Of a stretch of DNA of 64,000 nucleotides, positions 23,917 through 35,500 are shown in pieces. Numbering within the stretch: the first letter of the stretch is position 1; each line of letters opens with the position of its first letter. The DNA comes from Rhyacichthys aspro (Eukaryota > Chordata > Actinopteri > Gobiiformes > Rhyacichthyidae): the NCBI GenBank assembly GCA_036850595.1, contig CM072151.1, positions 22,669,307 to 22,733,306 of the forward strand. The letters are read 5' to 3'. A program made the position numbers and the translations under genes. The notes below the pieces were generated by a model. It searched no databases and was not told the origin of the DNA. It saw only the letters and a program-made list of their open reading frames with translations.

Positions 23917-25090
23917 GAAATCTCGCCCTAGGCGAGATTGGGATTTGCCGCCCCCCATCCCACCAGCCCACCACAACCACTCAAATAAAAAAGGACCAAG
24001 ACACATATGCCTAATCTTACAAATCTTAGAAATATAATCTTCATGAGTATAATAAAACACACCAACATTCAAATGCACACAATAATACAATATTAAATAA
24101 CAATATGAAATAACTAGAAAATTTAAATAAAAGATCAAGTTCTTGTTCAGGGTTTGTGCAAATGTCCTGAGAATACACAGAGGTGCTATGTTTAAAACAA
24201 CACAAAACAGTGCTATGTAAAATAAGTCAATTTAAAAGACAACTGGTGGTTTAACTAAAATATTTGTTTCAAAAACTTGTGTAATTGTGCTACTTGTTCT
24301 TATCAACAATGGCCCTGAATGTGCAAACAAGACCATGTAACAAAACAATAAACAATAAATAAATTAACATAAATGAAACCACTGAAACCGTTCAGGTTTT
24401 GTGCAAATGTCTTAACAAAATAAAAAGGTGCCATGTTCAAAAACAATACAAAACAGTGCAACGGTCCTTTTAAACAATGGCCATAATGTGCAAACAATAC
24501 CAAACTAAAACAGCTGTGTCTTTGTGTCACACGGAGCAGAGAACCATCTTTGTTACTGCAGAAGTACGGAGGACCATGTGTTTTCAGCCGCAGCGATGCG
24601 TTCAAATAGAACGGGCGTAAAGTGGCGCGGGGTCGAGCGCTGCCGCGCGCCCAGTGTGAGGGCGCTCATAGAAAAAAAAAAAGGGGCACATACCTCTACT
24701 TTGGGCCTTTTTTCCTTCTTTTTTTTTCTCCGCTTTCTGCCAGCAGCAACTTATGGCTTGGATGGCCTTTTCATGATAAAAATTTGTCAAATTACTTGTT
24801 GATGTGACATCCATCAATTTAGGGACCGCTGCTGTGATGCACGTCAACAATACGCCCATCCCCCCGCTTCCACCGTAAACTGTGTCAGTCAGGTTCAGGC
24901 CGGCCAGGTCAATCAGAAGTCATTAGGATTTTATTTTTTTCATATTAGAGTACAAAGAAGAAATAACACCATTCACTTTATTTTTAATTATTTGTTATTT
25001 ATTTAAAATATATACTTTTTTTTTTTTTCTTGGAGGGGTGCAGCTGGGCGCCCACTCCGCCTAGATGGCCTATGCCTAAAGCCGGCTCTG
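23917..25090. mobile_element. Insertion nested in the Tigger-like element
   Basis: Comparing with 57117-57696 shows ~1.17 kb of foreign sequence between the arms. The ends read ctcgccctaggcgagattgg and cgcctagatggcctatgcct. It looks like another DNA transposon, but I find no clear target duplication, and the class is open. Confidence 0.55.
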
Positions 25091-25787
25091 CTTCAGAGTC
25101 ACACTGCTAGCGATCGAACATTTATGTAAATTTGTCAAGCCGAACTCATTCTGTACTGTACAGGAGACACTGCACGGAGGAGATTGATTGACAATGGTCT
25201 ACAGTCCCTTAGCCAATCAGGACGCAGAGCACAATGCGCGAGTTCTCCCTTAGCCAATCAGGACGCAGAACACAATGCGCGTTCATACACTGTAATAAAA
25301 AAAAAAGCATGCAAAATTGCACAAAAAAAAATCTGCGAAACAGCGAGGCCTCGAAAGGTGAACCGCGTTATAGCGAGGGACCACTGTATATATGTTTTTT
25401 ACTCTGTTAATAAATAATTTTTAACATAGCAATTATAAGAGATTTGCCAGTTTTTAACAGACACTTGCTAAACAAGTGATTTAAAGTGGATTTTGAAGTG
25501 ACAGCAAATGTTTGTTACCAAGAAAAGATTTGCTGGATTTACAAGGGAGGAGTGTCTATGGTGTTTGTCATGTAGTTTATAACATTAAGTTTACAAGCAA
25601 AGGAGAAACAGGAGGTAAAAGACGTTTTTCCCAAGGACTTTAGCGGAAAATGTGAACTCCTTGCCAAATAATTTTGATGAACTAGAGGCTCTTCTGAATA
25701 ACAACCAATTCTATTGTGAGTCCAGCCTTTTGCGTTTCAGTGAGTCCTGACTAAACAATCACACTTACAAGATGTAGATAGAGATGC
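24089..25787. repeat. Tandem duplication unit 1 (about 1.7 kb)
   Basis: From aatattaaataacaatatg to gtagatagagatgc, the sequence recurs in direct orientation at 25797-27483. It spans part of the nested insertion, the right arm of the Tigger-like element and ~400 bp of flank. Confidence 0.95.
25206..25285. repeat. 41-bp internal tandem repeat with CCAAT boxes
   Basis: CCCTTAGCCAATCAGGACGC occurs at 25206 and again at 25247. The same pair is present in tandem unit 2 (about 26913-26990). The 57.1-kb Tigger-like copy has the motif once, in reverse. Confidence 0.85.
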
Positions 25788-25796
25788 ATCTGAATG

Positions 25797-27483
25797 AATA
25801 TTAAATAACAATATGAAATAACTAGAAAATTTAAATAAAAGATCAAGTTCTTGTTCAGGGTTTGTGCAAATGTCCTGAGAATACACAGAGGTGCTATGTT
25901 TAAAACAACACAAAACAGTGCTATGTAAAATAAGTCAATTTAAAAGACAACTGGTGGTTTAACTAAAATATTTGTTTCAAAAACTTGTGTAATTGTGCTA
26001 CTTGTTCTTATCAACAATGGCCCTGAATGTGCAAACAAGACCATGTAACAAAACAATAAACAATAAATAAATTAACATAAATGAAACCACTGAAACCGTT
26101 CAGGTTTTGTGCAAATGTCTTAACAAAATAAAAAGGTGCCATGTTCAAAACAATACAAAACAGTGCAACGGTCCTTTTAAACAATGGCCATAATGTGCAA
26201 ACAATACCAAACTAAAACAGCTGTGTCTTTGTGTCACACGGAGCAGAGAACCATCTTTGTTACTGCAGAAGTACGGAGGACCATGTGTTTTCAGCCGCAG
26301 CGATGCGTTCAAATAGAACGGGCGTAAAGTGGCGCGGGGTCGAGCGCTGCCGCGCGCCCAGTGTGAGGGCGCTCATAGAAAAAAAAAAAGGGGCACATAC
26401 CTCTACTTTGGGCCTTTTTTCCTTCTTTTTTTTTCTCCGCTTTCTGCCAGCAGCACCTTATGGCTTGGATGGCCTTTTCATGATAAAATTTGTCAAATTA
26501 CTTGTTGATGTGACATCCATCAATTTAGGGACCGCTGCTGTGATGCACGTCAACAATACGCCCATCCCCCCGCTTCCACCGTAAACTGTGTCAGTCAGGT
26601 TCAGGCCGGCCAGGTCAATCAGAAGTCATTAGGATTTTATTTTTTTCATATTAGAGTACAAAGAAGAAATAACACCATTCACTTTATTTTTAATTATTTG
26701 TTATTTATTTAAAATATATACTTTTTTTTTTTTTTTTTGAGGGGTGCAGCTGGGCGCCCACTCCGCCTAGATGGCCTATGCCTAAAGCCGGCTCTGCTTC
26801 AGAGTCACACTGCTAGCGATCGAACATTTATGTAAATTTGTCAAGCCGAACTCATTCTGTACTGTACAGGAGACACTGCACGGAGGAGATTGATTGACAA
26901 TGGTCTACAGTCCCTTAGCCAATCAGGACGCAGAACACAATGCGCGAGTTCTCCCTTAGCCAATCAGGACGCAGAACACAATGCACGTTCATACGCTGTA
27001 ATAAAAAAAAGCATGCAAAATTGCACAAAAAAAAATCCGCGAAACAGCGAGGCCTCGAAAAGGTGAACCGCGTTATAGTGAGGGACCACTGTATATATGT
27101 TTTTTACTCTGTTAATAAGAGAGAGAGAGAATAAGAGATTTGCCAGTTTTTAACAGACACTTGCTAAACAAGTGATTTAAAGTGGATTTTGAAGTGACAG
27201 CAAATGTTTGTTACCAAGACAAGATTTGCTGGATTTACAAGGGAGGAGTGTCTATGGTGTTTGTCATGTGGTTTATAACATTAAGCTTACAAGCAAAGGA
27301 GAAACAGGAGGTAAAAGACGTTTTTCCCAAGGACTTTAGCGGAAAATGTGAACTCCTTGCCAAATGATTTTGATGAACTAGAGGTTCTTCTGAATAACAA
27401 CCAATTCTATCATGAGTCCAGCCTTTTGCGTTTCAGTGAGTCCTGACTAAACAATCACACTTACAAGATGTAGATAGAGATGC
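25797..27483. repeat. Tandem duplication unit 2
   Basis: Near-identical to unit 1. Visible differences include AAC/ACC near 26456, poly-T length near 26730, gttatagcg/gttatagtg near 27078, and taataaataattttt replaced by a (GA)n run at 27118-27132. Nine bases (25788-25796) separate the units. Confidence 0.95.
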
Positions 27484-27499
27484 CTCAAGTTGGAGGAGT

Positions 27500-28560
27500 A
27501 ATGAAGGAGGGTTTTTTGTGTATGTAAACGCAGTCGTCGTGGTTACAGTTTATCCACACTTCATACTGCTGCCATCAGGTCACAGGTACAGGACTCTAAG
27601 GTGGAGGCGGGCACATTTGAAAAAGAGCTTTGTCCCCTCTGCCATTGCTGCACTGGATGTACTCATTGGAACAGAAGATGGAAATATGGACATTGATGGA
27701 ATGACAAAATGTACTACATTGATTTCTGTAATAATAATGTAATTATCATCAAAACTATGTACTGCTTCCCAAATAACAAGCCCTGGATCACGAGTGAGAA
27801 TAAGACACTCCTCAATCAGAAGGAGGCATTTAAAGGTAGGGACAAAGTTTAGGTGAAACATGTCCAAGGTAAGACCTGGATCTCTTTGTCTCGGCTGGGA
27901 GGGACAAGGAAACGATGTCTGAGCTTCCTTTTACCACCTTCAAATATTGTGAAACAAATTATTAACAATCATTTTACCCAAATGTCAACAACATATACTC
28001 CCAATAACACAATGCATTAAAAACTAAAACAATATTCCTGTGGTCTATGTTTATAAAAGAAAAGTCTTTACTAAAAATCAGCAACAATTTAAGTCTGGTA
28101 AAGTTGATCCTTCTGTCTCTTAATGTTGAAATGTGGGGCCTCAGATGGGAGTTTTTGGCCCTCATAATTTGTTATGTAGCTCTATGCTCCAACAAAGTCA
28201 TGCTTTTCATCAGAAAGTGGCGTCCAAATCTGATAAGTGTCTCTGTGGTCATGAATCTGTCTCTCCACAAGAAAGATATTATTTTAGTCGGTCCAGGAAA
28301 TTCCATGTCCTTGAGGTCAAAAGGTCACATGCTGCACTGCTCAACATCATCAGACCAGCTATTTTTAGTGAGTATGGGTGTGAACTTATCATTTATCACT
28401 TGGATTACTGATTACCTGACAGGTAGACCACAGGCTGGGGCACTGTTTCTCAGAGACTGTCATTAGTAGCACAGGGGCTCCTGAAGGTACTGTTCTTGCT
28501 CCTTTCCTCTTCACGTTATACACTTTTTATTTATATATTTATTTAGATTAATAAAGTTAT
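27500..28560 (+). mobile_element. LINE fragments (EN-RT linker, RT and C-terminal pieces)
   Basis: On + I see LLPSGHRYRTLR and SFVPSAIAALDVL (27560-27660), IKTMYCFPNNKPWITSENKT (27750-27810), then SFITWITDYLTGRPQ (28388-28432) and STGAPEGTVLAPFLFTLYT (28470-28530). These match blocks of a jockey/Rex-type fish LINE, but the C-terminal piece lies 5' of the RT piece, so at least two insertions or a rearrangement are involved. All frames are broken. Confidence 0.7.
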
Positions 28561-28659
28561 CTTGAATTGAATTTGAACGAAATAAAAAAGTGCTTAAATT
28601 ACACAATAAACTACCAATAAACCTAGAAAATGTAGAACAAACACTCTTTGATCATACAT

Positions 28660-28950
28660 CTGTGACAGTCCTGCCTCAAAGCAAAAAGATCGTAGGTTTG
28701 ATCCCCTGGCTGGCATTCTCTTGGTTTTTCTGTGAGTGTTGCACATGGTTGCGCCTATCTGGTTTACTGTTAGGTCTCTTCATGTGCTCCGGCTTTCTTC
28801 CACCGTCCAAAGACATGCACGTGAATCTAAAGTGACCCTAGTGGATGAATGTGACAGTGAATGGTTGTCCCAAAGCCAAAGCTGCTTGGATAAGCTCTAG
28901 CCACCTTTAACCCCATAACCGGACTAGGTGGTAGAAGATGAATGAATGAA
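28660..28950 (+). repeat. tRNA-derived SINE-like repeat, nearly full copy
   Basis: The head has gcctcaaagcaaaaagatcg and a B-box-like ggtttgatccc, then the body with ccaaagacatgcacgtgaat and aagctctagccacc, ending in (tgaa)n. This pattern is common in fish genomes. Confidence 0.7.
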
Positions 28951-29762
28951 AATAAGGAGGACTGTATTTTATGTGTATGTTGTATTTGAAAAATAAACTT
29001 ATTTTGAAATAGTTCAGCTTAGTTTAGGTGTTACATCAACTGATGATTTACAAAAATATGAATAAAATGGGCTTAAATACAGCACTAGCAAAAGATTGCT
29101 TGCCTCACTATTCAGTAAATGTGGCTGTAATTAGTGTTTTTGTTACAGATTTACTTTACTGTTCACATTTGAAACTGATTAAACAAACGTGATAACAAGG
29201 GTAGAAGTATGAAGTTATTTTTATAGTACAGAGTCTTACCTCTGCCAGCTACATGAGCTGATTACGATGATGTTCAACATTGCCAGTCCTTCTTCAGGAC
29301 CGTTACAACCCATAGAGACTGTGTCTCTGCCCCGAGTGCACAGACACGAGTGCACAGACATCATTATAACTCAAAGCATTTATTGCCTTATTAGACTCTG
29401 CTGGTTTTGAACAAAACATAAGTGAACTCACTCATAGGCACAACCTGAACCTCATATTATAGAGATTAGTCAGTTAAAAGTCCTGCCCTAACCCCATCCT
29501 ATCAGATCATTTTTTTAATTACCTTTCAGTTCACGCTTGAGGACTACACTGTTTCTGTGGCAAACCCTTAGTTTAGAAGAGTATTATCTGATAAAGCTGT
29601 TTTAGAGTTTAAGAAAGTAATTTATCCAATAATGACTATTGATAATACTATTTCTCCAGTTGATCCTGAGAGCCTTCCCCACAGCCCCAGTCCCAGTAGA
29701 AACCAGATCACTTTGTTGATACTGCCAAGTGACAGTTCTTGATAGTGTAGCTCCACTATTCA

Positions 29763-30238
29763 ATTTTCAATTCAGTTCAATTTTATTTGTATAGCCCAGT
29801 TTTACAACAACAACTGCCTCAAAGTCTTCACAAAACAGACAGTAAATCTGCAGACAGGCTGAGCAGGACAACATCTCCTGTCCTTAGGACCTCTATCAGG
29901 GTCTATACTTTATAAAGACTATATTCATATTAACTTTCATTAAATTCTACATATGATGGACTATTTCTCAGAGACTGTCCTGGGCAGATCTATTGCATGG
30001 CCTGTCCATTCTGGAAGTGGGTCCCTACTTCTGTGGATGTCCTGAGGTTGCTCTTTTTGCCACAGCTGTTTTTTTGTTTTGTTTTTTTATTTTTCCTCAC
30101 CCTGATGGAGGGTCAGGCAAGGAAAAGACTGGGAATGTTGTCTAACACTTACTGCCTTCTGTTTTTGTTCAGCCCTTTGAGGCAATGGCTATTGTGATAC
30201 TGGGCTATAGAGATAAAATTGAATTGAATGTTTTTTGA
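29763..30238. repeat. Fold-back repeat with inverted AATTTTATTT ends
   Basis: The left end TCAATTTTATTTGTATAGCC and the right end GGCTATAGAGATAAAATTGA are near-perfect inverted repeats about 430 bp apart. This is a common fish MITE-like or SINE-tail element; no coding content. Confidence 0.65.
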
Positions 30239-30837
30239 ACCAGCAGAAGTACACATTTTTATCAAACATGTGTTATAAACATTCCTCTGTCTACTGGTAG
30301 TAAAATCAATTAAAGTGGCAGATGAGATTCATCAAACCGTTGGCTGATATAGTCAGTTTAAAATGGAAATTAACTTAAAAAAAAACTGGTGGAGTTGCTG
30401 CACCTTTTGTCAAAGCTGCAGTGAGATAGTAGTGTTTGTTTAAAACGTCTGTGTGAAGAATTCAAAGAAAGCATATCTCTTCTCAGTTCACCAACTAAAC
30501 CAACTGACCTGACCAAAGTCATTTGACAAATGGTTAAAGAGGATCTGGACTGAGTCCACTCACTGATTTAAGCTCGAGAGATTTACCATCAGCTTTTGAG
30601 AAAAACCCAATCTACTTGAAAAGCAGAAAAAGTTGCAATGTTAACAATACAAAAATAAAAGAAGAATCATCCAGAAATAACCATAAGATTTTGCCACATT
30701 TAGCTAAACCAACATTTTTAAAACAGTGACTTTTTTCTAAATCAGTTTTATTTACCAGATTTACAACACTATTTGTGTCATTTTTATTTGTCTTAAAAAA
30801 ATACCATTGTATATAATATATATAATACATATTTTAT

Positions 30838-31200
30838 TGGGGTCGCGGGTGGCTGGAGCCTATCCCAGCAGCTTTGGGCCTTAGGCAGGGTACACCCTGG
30901 ACAATGGCTAGTTGGTCGCAGGGCTGACACTTAGAGACAAACATTGGCAGACAACCATTCACTCTCACAGTCATCCACTAGGGATACTTAGAGTTCCCAA
31001 TTGACCTATACATGCATGTCTTTGGAGGAAGCTGGAGTACCAGCAGAGAACCCACAGTAACACGGGGAGGTCATGCAGACTCCTCACAGAAAGACCAGAG
31101 TTAGCCGACGATGTTTGAGTCAGCCACAATCAGCCAAGGATGTTTTGAGTCGGCCAAATTTGAACTCACAACCTTCTTGCTTTGAAGCAAGAGCGCTAAC
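30838..31200 (-). repeat. tRNA-derived SINE-like repeat, reverse copy
   Basis: Begins ggggtcgcgggtggctggag, continues through catgcatgtctttggaggaa, and ends with the tRNA-like head ttgctttgaagcaagagcgc. It is the reverse of the 28660-28950 family. Confidence 0.75.
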
Positions 31201-31209
31201 CCTGAATCA

Positions 31210-31716
31210 AACACAATTAAATATAAAATAAATTAAATCCACCCCACTATAGCCCTGAGCAGGTTAGTGATGGATTGAGATTATTAATATAAATGCATGT
31301 TTAACCTTAATCTTATGTCTAAGTCGAAATGTTAAACTGAACATTTAGCGCAAGGTGACACAACAATTTAATACGCTTAGTGAAAGAAACTTTGACTGCC
31401 CGATGTCCCATGTGGAAATACTAGACCTGAGAAAGAGTTGCCTTGCTCCCCATTGGTTGAGGGCATGTAAAGATGTGATCAGATGGCAAAGTCTCATTGG
31501 ACAGATAGAAGGCAGGAATTCAGGCGTGGGGTTGGTGTGATGTAATGCAGCTCCTGCTTCCACATTCGCTGTAGTTTGTGTTTTAGGTGGTCCCTTTATA
31601 GTCCTAGAATGCTTTTTTTCTATTTCTTTTTCTGCACATGTCATGTGTAAAGTGTCCAAATGTGTAAGCTGTATCCTGTGAGCCTGTTATTTGACCAGCA
31701 GTGAGCTCCGCTGGAC
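31210..31716. other. Upstream region of podn
   Basis: Contains no recognisable repeat. It must hold either the podn 5' UTR and promoter or an acceptor for an upstream non-coding exon; ttgaccag at 31691-31698 could be such an acceptor. Confidence 0.35.
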
Positions 31717-31956
31717 ATGGTCTTCCTGAGACACTCCCTGCGGTGGGCTCTGAGTGCACTGCTCTGGACCTGGGTTTTGGTGCACTGCCAGCACCCACAC
31801 AGTCCAAAGGAAGAGGAGCCTGACAACACAACAGCGCTAGTGAAATGTCCAGTGGAGTGCAGCTGTGCGTCGGAGGCTTCAGTAGACTGCGCAGGAATGG
31901 ACCTCGTGGACTTTCCCAGAGATCTGTCGGACAAAACCCGCCAGCTCTCTCTGCAG
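31717..31956 (+). CDS. podn: podn coding exon 1: signal peptide and LRR N-terminal cap
   Basis: 80 codons. The hydrophobic leader (LRWALSALLWTWVLV) is followed by an acidic stretch with an NTT sequon and by the cysteine cluster starting CPVECSC. The exon ends in phase 0 at CTGCAG with donor GTCTGT. An 11-codon copy of residues 63-73 lies in intron 3. Confidence 0.9.
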
Positions 31957-32525
31957 GTCTGTCACTCTGATGAAAGCAGAGGTCTTTACAGAGAATTGGA
32001 AGCAAAGATGAAGTATCACTTGAAAATGGTGGAAAAAAGACCGTCACTTCTTGGACAGTGGATATTACCGATGGGTTTTTAAATTAACAGAAAAATATGG
32101 ATATAGCTTTTGAATGCAATAGAATAATCTGTGCCAATACATGATTTCCGAGCGGAAAGTGGCAAGTTTTGTGAAACAATTTTTCATTTTAAAAATTTAG
32201 CATTATAAATCTGAATAAAACCCCTTTATGAATGTGAATGTGTGTGACTCTCCACTCACGTACAAACTTTCTGTGTTTTGTTTCAGAACAACAAGATTGA
32301 GGAAATAACAGTGGAGCACGTTTCACATCTGCATTTACTTGAGACTCTCAACCTTCAGAACAACTGGCTCACTAGTGACGGTGAACAAGAACTGTCTCAA
32401 TCCCTTTCACACAACTCGTTGCTCCAGTTCTTCTAATAGATATTGGCTGTTTGATGCTTTTGCACATTTTCTTTGGGTACTCCAGTTTTCCACATGTATA
32501 CACAGGCTGCATACCTTTACACACC

Positions 32526-32562
<37 letters not shown>

Positions 32563-35500
32563 CCACAACCAACTAAATGACTAAATAGATAAATTGTCAA
32601 AGGTGTAATTGTCAAAATTGACGAAAACTATTACCTTTAGAAGAACGCATGTTTCTGGGGAACATGAAGAATACCATCATATCACAAACTATACACAGTC
32701 AGAACAGAGTCAACACTTTACAGCAACTGTTAGGGTTCACTGTTCCAGAGGTGCATCCATTCTGGATGAGGCCAGTGTGCACATCCATTAGGCTTTAAAG
32801 TAACAGTAGTCCCCTGCAATTTCTTGTATCATACTTCAGCAGCGTTGCTTGGGAAAACACTCTCTCAATGTGGGCATTGAAAATAAGTAGTGTTAGCAAG
32901 TTATTATTTGCATATATATTGAAATATATATGAGAACAAATTTGTTTCTTCCTCCACCCCAGAATGCATCAACATATATCCTGGTGAAGTTAGATATCTG
33001 GCTCTGGAGCCACAGCAACGAATTCTCCTGACTGTGTCTAGCCTTCAGCAACATGGCATCGGATGGGTTATGTGAAAACTTTACAATGATACCAAGCTAG
33101 AATGATTCAAAACTGGTTCTGCCAATATATGACCAAAAGTAGTCCAAATAATGAACACCTACCCAATGTTATTTTTCTTCATGAAATACCATCAGCCCAA
33201 TCCCCCAGTGCTGCTGAGGGCCTGCCCACTGCTCCACTTGATGGGTTAAAAGCAGAGAATGAATTTCCCCCTCGGAGATAAAGAAAAGAATACAACTTAA
33301 ATCCTAACTCTCTCAACACATTTTCATAAATAACTTCACTAAATGTTATTTATATTTACATGATCATTCAATTTAAAGACACTGACATTTTATTTACAGT
33401 TTCCTCCCAAAATCAAATGACCTGCATGTGAAGTAATGTCCCCTAGTCATTGAATGACATTGACGTTGTCAATATCTGTCTCTCAGTGTTAACCCTGTGA
33501 TTATTGTCCAGGCTGTCCCAAGCTTCAGGCCTAAAGCAGCTCAGACAGAGTCCTGTGACATGTCAAATATTATAAAGTATAAAAAATATAAATAAAAAAT
33601 AATGAAAGACTACATGAATTCAATAATTTAACACAGCAGTCAGTATTAATTCTGAGGTCATTTATGTGGATGAGAGAAGGACAATTGTTTTGCCTTATTG
33701 CCATTTCAGTTAGACTACTTCTACAACTTAAACCATTCTTTTGTTTGCATGTATTTTGTCAGGTCTTGAGGATGAAGGTTTTGAAATGCTCGAGCAATTG
33801 GCGTATTTGTACTTGGCAAATAACAAGGTAAGCCCTGCAAAGGTACTACTCTGAAGCTCAGTGCTGTTCCACAGTGAGTCAGTGCCAGTTGGCAGTTCTC
33901 TCTCCTCTCTGTGCAGCTTATGCTTGTAATCACTGTCAGTGTGTTGTGCCAGCTGCTTACAGCTAACATCATGGAGTCTGGCTTGGTCCTTTCTGGGATT
34001 ACATGGGCTGGTTTAACCTAGTTGCTTCTGAGATTTGATGGTCTGGTTTAGTCCAGTTTGGCCTGGTTTTGTCAGGGATTCTCCAAATGTTTGAACAGAA
34101 CCTGCCCAGTTCCTTAAGAAACTGAGACAGGGAAACTGCAAGAACTGTTGCTGTTTGTGGCAAAGTCAGACCAAATATTGATTTGATTTAGGATTGTCTT
34201 TCATTTGGCATTTTATACACCTTTGTGTACCTTGTGGACTTTCCCAGAGATCTGTCAGACAAATGAAAATCTCCAGACTTTGTAGTTTATTTTACATTTT
34301 ATATCCACACCTGCATAAATCTTGTGCACAATCCTGAATGACTAAATGATAAGTAAATGAGCATCACTAGGACATATTCAATCTAAAGTTTATTCTATTT
34401 TATACAGGATATCACCTGTAATACATACAGTTAAAGAAACGAAAGGGCATACGTTTGCGCCTACATTTGTTAAAGGCAGGCAGAAGTGTCACTGAAACAT
34501 GGTTAAACTTAGTGCTATTGCATTTATTTCTCTTAAGTTAAGTGAGGCAAATGAGTTGTGTTTCTGTAGCACAATACATACATTGGACATTGTACTTTAG
34601 AATGAAACAGATACATTTAACAATGCAACGCAAAGACACAAAATTTAAGACAGAATTTAAAATAAACCCTTAAAAGTATGTGTGCAGATTAAAGAGTGTG
34701 ACTGTCATATAAAGCATTTAAACAGGTGATTGACAACTATTTTGACCAGTGTGGACTGACTGCAGTTGGACAAGAAACCACAAAAAAAAGCATGTCAAAT
34801 AGCATCTGTTTGACATTGTTACATAATTTCTATAGTGGTGTGTAAAATGTCTAGAATAACAGGGGTGAATAGAGGCTTCAATAACACTGTATGAATGTCT
34901 ATGGGCACTTATTACAGGGCCCTTTCTTACTCATGCATTCACTCATCACACTACTACAGCACTACACCCTGGCAAAGATAAAACTATAAGAAACAAACAG
35001 TGCTCTTTCTTGAATGTTGGGTAAATAACCATAAATACATAACTCATACCTGTAGTTGCATCTTTTCTGATTCTTGCAGCTTTCCTCAGCTCCAAAAGTC
35101 CTGCCACACTCATTAGTAAGTGCAGATTTTGCTGCTAATCAGCTAACAAGAATTTATCCATATACGTTTGGCTACAAACCAAAACTAAGGTAACAATGTG
35201 TGTCCATTGTAGTTCCTTGACCTTTTCAGTTATCCCTCACTCAAAACAACTTCTTGTGCTCCAGGTCGGTGTATCTCCACAACAACAAGTTGATGGACAC
35301 AGGGCTTCCAGACCACATGTTCAACGCCTCAGACAGCCTGGAGATTCTCACCATGTCGAGCAACTACCTCCGGGTCGTCCCCAAAAACCTGCCCCATACC
35401 CTCTACCGCCTCCACCTAAAGGTCTGCACACTGTATTGCACTTACTCTGGTATTTGACAAAACACTGCATATCATGTCAAAATTCAAGATGAAGGGGTAA

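Larger units (their letters stand above)
23619..25386 (-). mobile_element. Tigger-like (Tc1/mariner, pogo) element with a nested insertion
   Basis: The ends are CAGTGGTCCCTCG at 23619 and CGAGGGACCACTG ending at 25386, with TA on both sides. The left arm (23619-23916) carries on minus the peptide MSTKSSAPTKAPAVASKRQR then KMLKFEL and a stop, the start of a transposase-like frame also seen in the 57.1-kb copy. The arms match that copy in reverse; the middle does not. Confidence 0.85.

Noticed and set aside
24524..26584. Pair of 92- and 117-codon frames repeated 1.7 kb apart as duplicated genes
   Set aside because: They are inside the tandem duplication of a transposon insertion and differ only through small indels; poly-F and poly-K runs come from homopolymers.
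28047..28466. 139-codon open frame taken as a possible host gene
   Set aside because: Its C-terminal part (FITWITDYLTGRPQ) is a LINE reverse-transcriptase block, and the rest is degenerate.
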